From: Ornithinimicrobium sufpigmenti
GTDB taxonomy: Bacteria; Actinomycetota; Actinomycetes; Actinomycetales; Dermatophilaceae
Length of the DNA stretch: 64,000 bases
Direction: 5' to 3'
Assembly (NCBI RefSeq): GCF_004322775.1
Contig: NZ_CP036403.1
Location: 1,178,001-1,242,000 of the forward strand
The notes beneath the pieces were generated by a model. The model worked only from the letters and a program-made list of their open reading frames with translations, did no database searches and was not told the DNA's origin. Position 1 is the stretch's first letter. The number at the start of each line of letters is the position of its first letter. The position numbers and the translations under genes are program-made. Below, in pieces: positions 40,055-46,553 of this stretch.

Positions 40055-41083
40055 TCAGCCGGTCATGCCCCACGCCTCGGCGAGCAGCCGGTAGGACCGG
40101 CGGCGCAGCTCGGGGTCGTAGGTGTAGGTGGTGACGATGAGTTCGTCCAGCTCGTGCTGGGCGGCGAACTCCTCCAGCTGGGTCACGATGCGGTCCGGCG
40201 TGCCGACCATCCGGACCGCCTGGTGCGCCTCGGCCAGGGGCAGCAGCTGGGCGGGCACGACGGCAGCCAGGCTCTCCACCGGCGGGTCGAGCGGTGCGGG
40301 CTGACCGGAGCGGATGCGGATGGCCATCAGCTGCGCCGTCGTGAAGAGGTAGTCGGCCTCCTCCTGCGTGGGGGCGACCAGCACGTTCACGCCGGCCATC
40401 GTCGTGGGCCGGTCCACCTGGGCGGTGTCGGCGTCGGCGCGGAAGCGGTCGCGATAGACCATCAGCGCCTCGCGGAGCTGGTCGGGCGCGAAGTGCGAGG
40501 CGAAGGAGAACGGCAGCCCGAGAGCGGCCGCCACCTGCGCTCCGCCGGTGGAGGAGCCGAGCATCCACAGCGGCACGTGAGTGCCCTCGCCGGGGATCGC
40601 GCGGACCTGGCCGCGGCCGCCGGTCAGCGTCGGCGGGTCGCCGAGGTACTTCTGCAGCTGCGCCACCTCGGAGGCGAAGTCCGGCAGGTGGCCGCTGGAC
40701 CGGGCCAGCGCGGCCGCGGTCATCGGGTCGGTGCCGGGCGCACGGCCGAGGCCGAGGTCGAACCGGTCGCCGTGGATGGTGGCCAGGGTGCCGTAGTACT
40801 CGGCCACCATGAGGGGAGAGTGGTTGGGCAGCATGACCCCGCCGGAGCCGAGCCGGATCCGGCTGGTGCGGTCGGCGAGGTGCCCGAGCAGCAGGGAGGT
40901 GGCCGAGGCCATGAACGCCTCGCTGCCGTGGTGCTCGGCGACCCACAGGCGCTGGTAGCCCAGCTCGTCGGCTTCCCGCGCCAGCTTCACCGACTCCTCG
41001 ATGGCCTCGGTCGGGGACATCCCCTGGGAGCGGGGGACGAGTTCGAGGACGGACAGGGGGACGCGGCGAGAAGACGTGGGCAT
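40055..41083 (-). CDS. LLM-class flavin-dependent oxidoreductase
   Basis: A 342-residue bacterial luciferase-like monooxygenase. It has the N-terminal SVLELVPRSQGMSPTEAIEES, the conserved RLWVAEHHGSEAFM that lines the flavin site, IRLGSGGVMLPNHSPLMVAE, and DLGLGRAPGTDP. The C-terminal part has VGTPDRIVTQLEEFA, typical of the family. Enzymes of this class oxidise organic substrates with reduced FMN or F420; the substrate cannot be told. Start at 41083. Confidence 0.92.
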   Translation of the reverse strand: MPTSSRRVPLSVLELVPRSQGMSPTEAIEESVKLAREADELGYQRLWVAEHHGSEAFMASATSLLLGHLADRTSRIRLGSGGVMLPNHSPLMVAEYYGTLATIHGDRFDLGLGRAPGTDPMTAAALARSSGHLPDFASEVAQLQKYLGDPPTLTGGRGQVRAIPGEGTHVPLWMLGSSTGGAQVAAALGLPFSFASHFAPDQLREALMVYRDRFRADADTAQVDRPTTMAGVNVLVAPTQEEADYLFTTAQLMAIRIRSGQPAPLDPPVESLAAVVPAQLLPLAEAHQAVRMVGTPDRIVTQLEEFAAQHELDELIVTTYTYDPELRRRSYRLLAEAWGMTG

Positions 41084-41175
41084 GTCGTCGGCAACGTGCG
41101 GGAGGCATCGGGTATGCCGGGCCCCTTACTCTTCGTGCGTCTGGTCCGCCCGCCCGGTCGGGTGGGTGGCGTGAG

Positions 41176-42090
41176 TCAGTTCGAGTACAGCCGGTTCTGA
41201 GAGGTGAGCACCTGCAGCGGGCTGGCCGGACCCTCGACGGTGGCGCTGCCGGGGATGGTGCTCCACGCCCCGCCGTCGACGCTGACCTCGCCGCCGTACT
41301 CGACGGAGATGTATGGCGTCACCTGCGCGGCCTGGAGGTACTCGTGGGTGATGTCTCTGGTCGGGTAGGGCCCGCCCAGGCTGGTGGTCGGGCCGATGGC
41401 GGCCCCGTCGCCGGTGACATAGGTGACGCCGACGAGCGTCGGACGGATCCGCACCTCGTGCCCGACGATGGTGGTGGTGTCGACCTCGCCGGGTTCGAAT
41501 CCTGCCTCCGGCCAGCTGAGCTCGAAGTACACCGGCAGGTTCACCAACGTCTGGCCATCCGGCGGCTGGATGACCATCTCGGGCAGCGCGAAGTCCGTGC
41601 GGTGGAACTGCTCCAGGATCATCGCTTCGGTGAGTTCTTCGGCCGGTTCACCGGAGCGCGGCGGGACAGAACTCGTGAAGCAGGTCGGCGACGTCTCCAC
41701 CCAGTCGCTGGTGGTCCCGTCGTCGTAAGCAGTCCGCCGGTAGATCACCGAGCGCGGGCCGAATGAGTCAGGCACCCGTTCCTCGCAGAACGTCACCGCC
41801 CACGTGCAGATCTCGAGCCGGGGGTTCTCGGGTGAGTTCGGCGGGATGCAGTCGATGACGGCGACATACTCGTACCAGGAGTCGGGACTCTCAGGATTTG
41901 ACCCACTGGGCCACTCTTCGGCGAGTGCCGCTACTTGCTTCTGGGTGTAGCCAGTGTCGATGCCATCATCAATCCTGGTCCACGGGTCATCGTCCGGAGG
42001 ATCTGTACCGGGCGGGTCGGTGGTGGACCCTTGGCCGCCCGTCGACCAAATCGAGAGGATGAAGGCCAAGGCGATGGATTCGGCTTTCAC
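41176..42090 (-). CDS. Exported hypothetical protein
   Basis: A 304-residue protein starting at a GTG that overlaps the stop of the lipoprotein gene (GTGA). The N-terminus VKAESIALAFILSIWS is a probable signal or anchor. The rest is beta-rich and Pro/Thr/Asp-rich, with cysteines in DCIPPNSP, EICTWAVTFCEE and TCFTS that could form disulphides outside the cell. It ends SPLQVLTSQNRLYSN. No family recognised; coupling to the lipoprotein suggests a cell-surface pair. Confidence 0.65.
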   Translation of the reverse strand: MKAESIALAFILSIWSTGGQGSTTDPPGTDPPDDDPWTRIDDGIDTGYTQKQVAALAEEWPSGSNPESPDSWYEYVAVIDCIPPNSPENPRLEICTWAVTFCEERVPDSFGPRSVIYRRTAYDDGTTSDWVETSPTCFTSSVPPRSGEPAEELTEAMILEQFHRTDFALPEMVIQPPDGQTLVNLPVYFELSWPEAGFEPGEVDTTTIVGHEVRIRPTLVGVTYVTGDGAAIGPTTSLGGPYPTRDITHEYLQAAQVTPYISVEYGGEVSVDGGAWSTIPGSATVEGPASPLQVLTSQNRLYSN

Positions 42091-42671
42091 GGTTGTTCCT
42101 GAACTCTGATCGATTCGACTATCCATTCGCCAGACTCGAACGACAGGTCGAACACCAGTACTCCTTCGCCCTGTCCGCTCCCTCTGAGCACTTCTAGGTC
42201 AGTCTCGACACGCGCAAGTTCATCTCCGATAAGTTCGCCGCTCGCAGTGAGAACCTCGAAGGTGCGCTCCCCCTCCGGGTTGTCGGGAACCCCATCGACG
42301 AGGGCTGAGCAGGACTGGCAGTCAGGACCAGAAAGTTCAAGCACGGTAGCCGGTTCTCCGCCTGCGTATACGTGGTCTAAGTACACGACCCACTGGCGAA
42401 CAAACGCCTCAGCGCCTCCCTGGGTCTGCTCCCTCGCCTCCGCCGGCATCTCCGGTGGCCCGTCGCCGGCAACTGGCTCGGTGGTCGTCGGCTCCACCGT
42501 CGTCGGTGCAGCGTCCGTCGTGAGCTCCACCTCATCCGGAGGAGTGGTCGGCGCCGTCGTCGCCGTGGTGAGCGCCTCCTCCGTGGTCGGTGGAGGTGAG
42601 GGGTCGGTCTGGTTGTCACAGCCGGCAAGCAGAACGAAACCAACGGCGGCAGCGATGGCGACGATGCGCAC
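42087..42671 (-). CDS. DUF6318-like lipoprotein
   Basis: A 194-residue lipoprotein. The signal peptide MRIVAIAAAVGFVLLAGC gives a lipobox LAGC with Cys18. A Thr/Pro/Glu-rich linker (about 20-72) follows. The folded domain begins EMPAEAREQTQGGAEAFVRQ and contains VYLDHVYAGGEPATVLELSG and DCQSCSAL, the arrangement of DUF6318 actinobacterial lipoproteins. Function of the family is unknown. It is cotranscribed with the exported protein downstream. Confidence 0.85.
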   Translation of the reverse strand: MRIVAIAAAVGFVLLAGCDNQTDPSPPPTTEEALTTATTAPTTPPDEVELTTDAAPTTVEPTTTEPVAGDGPPEMPAEAREQTQGGAEAFVRQWVVYLDHVYAGGEPATVLELSGPDCQSCSALVDGVPDNPEGERTFEVLTASGELIGDELARVETDLEVLRGSGQGEGVLVFDLSFESGEWIVESIRVQEQP

Positions 42672-43069
42672 GCTCTACCCCCTTCGGGGAGTCGGCCCGC
42701 GGCCCCTCCGCGGACGGGAACGATCAGGCCAGTCTGCAGCAGATCGGACTCCGCAGTCAGTCCTCCACAGGCAAAAAGCTGGCAATCCGCAGCCCTGCTG
42801 TAGCCAATCACCACTCTCGTCCCACCCGTCACAGGTGCGCGCGCCGCGCGCCGACCTGGGCCAACTGTCTGGTGATCGCAGCGCAGCCGGCACTACACAC
42901 CGCTCAGCGCCACCTTGCCGCTGAGTAAAGCAACCGCAAAGACCGACGGCCACCTGGTGGGTCGTAGCCGGGTCTGGTCACGTTTGGTCTCGGCTTTCCT
43001 CGCGACTTCCCAACGACCCTCGCAGAATGCGAGACTTCGTCGGTTTGCTCACTCAGAAAGTAGGTCGAG
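42672..43069. other. Noncoding interval between divergent lipoprotein and nuclease genes
   Basis: About 400 bases with lower GC than the flanks and no convincing reading frame. It should contain the promoters of both divergent genes. A short GC-rich inverted repeat (CCGCGGCCCCTCCGCGG, about 42700) is the only structure noticed. I could not pick reliable -10/-35 boxes. Confidence 0.5.
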
Positions 43070-44284
43070 ATGCCCTCAATGAAGACGGTGCTCGTAGGTT
43101 TGGTCAGTGCAGGGGCGGTCATCGTCGGCGGGGGTACAGCGGTCGCGGTGCTGTCCGGTCCGCCCGGGCCGGACAAGGCGCAGGTCGTCGAGGTCATCGA
43201 CGGGGACACCGTGGACGTCAGCTATGACGGCAGCACCCACCGGGTGCGCCTGCTCAACATCGACACTCCCGAGACCAAGGACCCGAACGCCCCGGTGGAG
43301 TGCCTGGGGGCGGAGGCAACGGCATACCTGGAGCAGCTCCTCGAGCCTGGCGACGCGGTGCGTCTGGAGTTCGACGTCGAGCGGCTTGACCAGTACGACC
43401 GCGAGCTGGCCGGCGTCTACGAGGGCGACACCCTCATCAACGCCGAGATCGCGCGAGCCGGCATGGGCGTGCCCGTCATCTTCGAGCCCAACCGCAAGTT
43501 CTACCCCGAGGTGGTCGCGGCGTACGAGGAGGCCAAGGCCGCCGGGGTCGGCCTGTTCAGCGCCTCCACCGAGTGCACCCTCACCGCCCAGGTCGAGGGG
43601 TATGCGGCACTGGTGGTCGCCCTGGAGGGGCTGGAGAGCCCGGAGCACGCCGTCAGCACCGCCGAGGAACTGGCGGAGCAGGGGGACTCCCTCATCGCCG
43701 TGATCGCCGGCGCTGAGGCGGGCTCCCTGGTCGCCGCCGGTCTGACCGGACCCGAGCTGGAGGCCCTGCAGCTCAAGGTCACCGACCTGCATCAGCGTGC
43801 CCAGGACGCGGGGGACTCGGCACGCGAGGAGGTCGAGCGACTCAAGGAGGAGGCGGAGAAGAAGGCCGCCGAGGAGAAGGCGAAGGAGGAAGCCGAGAAG
43901 AAGGCGAAGGAAGAGGCGGAGAAGAAGGCCGCCGAGGAGAAGGCGAAGGAAGAGGCCGAGAAGAAGGCCAAGGAAGAGGCGGAGAAGAAGGCCGCCGAGG
44001 AGAAGGCGGCGGCCGAAGCCGCCCGTGAGGCCGCTGAGCAGGCCGAGCGAGACCGCAAGGCCGCCCAGCCGCAGCCGCAGCCCCAGCCGGTCGCGCCGCA
44101 GCCGGCACCGCCTGCTCCTGCACCTCCCGCCCCGGCACCCCCTGCTCCTCAACCCCCGCCCACCGTGCCCTACTACAAGAACTGCGACGCCGCCCGCGCC
44201 GCGGGTGCCGCGCCCGTGTACATCGGCACACCCGGCTACGGCAAGCACCTGGACCGGGACGGCGACGGGATCGGCTGCGAGTAG
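43070..44284 (+). CDS. Secreted thermonuclease-like protein with coiled coil and excalibur domain
   Basis: A 404-residue protein. Residues 1-30 are a signal or anchor sequence. The SNase domain (about 36-165) has VVEVIDGDTVDV, VRLLNIDTPET with R60, D65 and E68, and DQYDREL with R111, matching the catalytic Arg/Glu/Arg and calcium Asp residues of staphylococcal nuclease. Residues about 250-330 are a perfect-looking Lys/Glu/Ala coiled coil built from KEEAEKKA repeats. A Pro/Ala/Gln spacer and a C-terminal excalibur calcium-binding motif ending DRDGDGIGCE follow. The second start ATG at 43079 is equally possible. Confidence 0.9.
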   Translation: MPSMKTVLVGLVSAGAVIVGGGTAVAVLSGPPGPDKAQVVEVIDGDTVDVSYDGSTHRVRLLNIDTPETKDPNAPVECLGAEATAYLEQLLEPGDAVRLEFDVERLDQYDRELAGVYEGDTLINAEIARAGMGVPVIFEPNRKFYPEVVAAYEEAKAAGVGLFSASTECTLTAQVEGYAALVVALEGLESPEHAVSTAEELAEQGDSLIAVIAGAEAGSLVAAGLTGPELEALQLKVTDLHQRAQDAGDSAREEVERLKEEAEKKAAEEKAKEEAEKKAKEEAEKKAAEEKAKEEAEKKAKEEAEKKAAEEKAAAEAAREAAEQAERDRKAAQPQPQPQPVAPQPAPPAPAPPAPAPPAPQPPPTVPYYKNCDAARAAGAAPVYIGTPGYGKHLDRDGDGIGCE

Positions 44285-44389
44285 CCGACTGCCGCGTCAG
44301 CCGTGGAACGGCTGCTGCTCAGAGGGGTCGGCGTGCACCACGACGACGTCGGTGAGCGCCCGGCTCGGGTGAACAGGCATCAGTCCTGA

Positions 44390-44419
44390 CCCGGGTAGTC
44401 CAACGGTGGGCTACCCGGG
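44390..44419. terminator. Hairpin between convergent nuclease and GNAT genes
   Basis: CCCGGGTAG and CTACCCGGG form a 9-bp stem with a 12-base loop between the two convergent genes; the right arm includes the stop codon of the GNAT gene. It could end transcription in both directions. Confidence 0.6.
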
Positions 44420-44962
44420 CAGGACGTCTCGAGCCAACAGCCCGTGCACGTGCTCGTCGTGGTGCACACCGTCGGCATAGAGGTAGGACTCACGCATCGT
44501 GCCCTCGAGCCGGAACCCGGCGGCCGTCGCCACCGCGCACGAGCCCGGGTTCGCGACCGCGTGGTAGAGCGCCAGCCGGTGCATCCCCAGCTCGCTCACC
44601 GCGAACCGGGTGGCCAGCCGGACCGCGCGCACGGCATACCCCTGCCTGCGTGCCCACGGTGCCACCCAGTAACCGATCTGCGCGTCCCCCTGGACCCGGT
44701 CCATCCTGTGGACCGACACCGAGCCCACGAGCCGGTCGGCGGCGTCGGCGATCGCCCAGGACGCGTGGTCGCCCTCGCTCCAGTCGTTGCGAGAGCGGAT
44801 GAAAGCCTCGGCGGGATCCGGACCGGCCGGCGCGGGGCTCCAGCGGGCGATCTCGACGTCGGCGAACGCGGCGTCAAGGTCGGGGACGTCTGCGGGACCG
44901 TAGGCACGCAGCACGAGGCCGTCAGCCTCCAGACGCACGGGGCCGGGCGGGGGAGTGGTCAT
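44411..44962 (-). CDS. GNAT-family N-acetyltransferase
   Basis: A 183-residue protein of the RimJ/RimL-like GNAT group. It has LRAYGPADVPDLDAAF near the start, SWAIADAADRLVGSVSVHRM, IGYWVAPWARRQGYAVRAVRL (the acetyl-CoA loop, in the order R-x-x-G-x-A) and HRLALYHAVANPGSCAVATA, ending in GFRLEGTMRESYLYADG. These are conserved parts of the fold. The substrate (protein N-terminus or small molecule) is unknown. Start ATG at 44962. Confidence 0.9.
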   Translation of the reverse strand: MTTPPPGPVRLEADGLVLRAYGPADVPDLDAAFADVEIARWSPAPAGPDPAEAFIRSRNDWSEGDHASWAIADAADRLVGSVSVHRMDRVQGDAQIGYWVAPWARRQGYAVRAVRLATRFAVSELGMHRLALYHAVANPGSCAVATAAGFRLEGTMRESYLYADGVHHDEHVHGLLARDVLPG

Positions 44963-45019
44963 CGAGCCAGCGTAGGGCGATAGGTTCGCTGGCCAACGTA
45001 GGCGAGCGGAGGGAGCAGG

Positions 45020-45631
45020 ATGACCGGCGGGCCGGGGGAGTCGTGGCAGGAGCGCGAGGCGCGGCGCAGCCGGATCGCGCAGGAGGCCCGCCAGCTGGAC
45101 CGGGAGCCCGCGGGGTGGCCGGCGCGGCTCCTGCTGGCCCTCGCCACAGTCGCGTGGCTGGCGACGCTCGTCTGGCTGGCGTTGACCTTGCCCGAGCAGG
45201 TGCCGACCCACTGGTCCTCGGGGGGCACCCCCGACGGCTGGTCGAGCAAGGCCTCCGCGCTGCTCTTCGTCACGGCGATCCCGCTGCTGTTGTTCTACCC
45301 CCTGATCTGGCTCTCCCGCCTCGTCATCGTGTGGCCCCAGGCCGTCAACACCCCGCACAAGGAGTGGTGGCTGGAGCGGCCACGGCGTCTGGTCCGGTTC
45401 GAGCGGCTCGTGCGGGAGGACCTCATGGTCATCGTGGCGGTCTCGCTGCTGCTCATGGTGGGGAGCGACCTGATCATCGGGTATGCCGCGCACGAGCCGG
45501 GTGGGACGGTACCGGGGTGGTGGTTCCCTGCCCTGCTCGTCGCCTACCTCCTGGTGCTCGGTGTGGTCATGCTCCGCATGATGGGCGGTCCGCGCTACCG
45601 GCCGGACGACACCGACCCTGGGTTGACGTGA
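45020..45631 (+). CDS. DUF1648-domain membrane protein
   Basis: A 203-residue protein with four transmembrane segments at about 35-57, 80-102, 135-155 and 165-187. Between the first two is LPEQVPTHWSSGGTPDGW, the DUF1648 signature, found in SdpI-like immunity and membrane proteins. A role in resistance to a toxin is possible but not supported by neighbours. Preceded by GGAGGGAGCAGG. Confidence 0.8.
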   Translation: MTGGPGESWQEREARRSRIAQEARQLDREPAGWPARLLLALATVAWLATLVWLALTLPEQVPTHWSSGGTPDGWSSKASALLFVTAIPLLLFYPLIWLSRLVIVWPQAVNTPHKEWWLERPRRLVRFERLVREDLMVIVAVSLLLMVGSDLIIGYAAHEPGGTVPGWWFPALLVAYLLVLGVVMLRMMGGPRYRPDDTDPGLT

Positions 45632-45755
45632 CCTCCACCCGCATCCTCGGAGCAGACACGCCCGCCACGCCCGACACGCCGACGACTTTTCCGCCGCGTT
45701 CCGCGCGGTTGTGCGGTTCGGGCCACCCGCGGGCACAACCAGCGTGGACAGGGTG

Positions 45756-45800
45756 TTGCATCTAGTAGAGCGATCGACATACGATCCCAACATCTAGTAG
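45756..45800 (+). promoter_or_regulatory. Probable nrdR-nrdJ promoter with two NrdR boxes
   Basis: Two copies of CATCTAGTAG start at 45759 and 45791, 32 bases apart, about three helical turns. This is the spacing of paired NrdR boxes, and ATCTAGT matches the core of that site. A candidate promoter, TTGCAT (45756-45761) and TACGAT (45780-45785) with an 18-base spacer, places one copy over the -35 and the other near the transcription start. NrdR, the next gene, would repress from here when ATP or dATP is high. Confidence 0.7.
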
Positions 45801-45826
45801 TTACAGGGATGTGGTTCCTCCACATC

Positions 45827-45867
45827 TTGTGCACAGCAGGACGGCGTGTACCCACACGTCATCCACA
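45827..45867. promoter_or_regulatory. DnaA-box-like sites upstream of nrdR
   Basis: TTGTGCACA at 45827-45835 and TCATCCACA at 45859-45867 each differ from a DnaA box (TTGTCCACA or TTATCCACA) at one position. Further CCCACA-type matches lie to the right. They fall in the leader of nrdR-nrdJ. Confidence 0.45.
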
Positions 45868-45964
45868 GGAAGTCCCCACAACCACCCACAGGGCGCCTCC
45901 GCAAGGGGGTGTCTCGCGGTGCGCTGCCCGGCGCCCGCTGCCACGCTCGACACAGGAGGCGAAG

Positions 45965-46459
45965 ATGCACTGTCCGTTCTGCAGGCACACCGACTCCCGC
46001 GTCGTGGACAGCCGCGTCCAGGAGGAGGGCACCGTCATCCGGCGGCGCCGCCAGTGCCCCGAGTGCGGCCGCCGGTTCGGCACGGTCGAGAGCGCCACCC
46101 TGTCGGTGATCAAGCGCTCCGGCGCCACCGAGCCGTTCAGCCGCGACAAGGTCATCTCCGGCGCTCGCAAGGCCTGCCAGGGCCGGCCGGTGACCGAGGC
46201 GCAGCTGCAGGTGCTGGCCCAGCAGGTCGAGGAGTCCATCCGCTCCCTGGGCCAGGCCGAGGTCGACGCCCACGAGGTGGGGCTGGCGATCCTCGAGCCG
46301 CTGCGCTGCCTCGACGAGGTCGCCTACCTGCGCTTCGCCTCCGTCTACCAGGCCTTCGACTCCCTCGAGGACTTCGAGGCCGCCATCACCCTGCTGCGCA
46401 CCGAGCGGGATGCACCGGCCACAGCCGGTGATCCCGTCCGACCTGCGGGTATGCCGTAA
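45965..46459 (+). CDS. nrdR: Transcriptional repressor NrdR
   Basis: A 164-residue regulator of ribonucleotide reductase genes. It opens with the zinc ribbon [17 protein letters not shown] and CPECGRRF, with the diagnostic RRRRQC between. The ATP-cone domain (about 48-138) has [19 protein letters not shown] and VEESIRSLG, ending RFASVYQAF. All family landmarks are intact. The start is the ATG before HCPFC. It is 95 bases upstream of nrdJ and probably cotranscribed. Confidence 0.97.
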   Translation: MHCPFCRHTDSRVVDSRVQEEGTVIRRRRQCPECGRRFGTVESATLSVIKRSGATEPFSRDKVISGARKACQGRPVTEAQLQVLAQQVEESIRSLGQAEVDAHEVGLAILEPLRCLDEVAYLRFASVYQAFDSLEDFEAAITLLRTERDAPATAGDPVRPAGMP

Positions 46460-46553
46460 CCCTTCCCCAGCCGGCCCGGGTCTGTCAGACCTCGGTGCTG
46501 CACTACAGACAAGTCCCACCGCACACTGCACCACCCGACCAAGGAGAGATGTC

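Noticed and set aside
45632-45755. A gene between the DUF1648 gene and nrdR
   Set aside because: Short frames here have no start signals or family likeness; the stretch reads as untranslated and regulatory.
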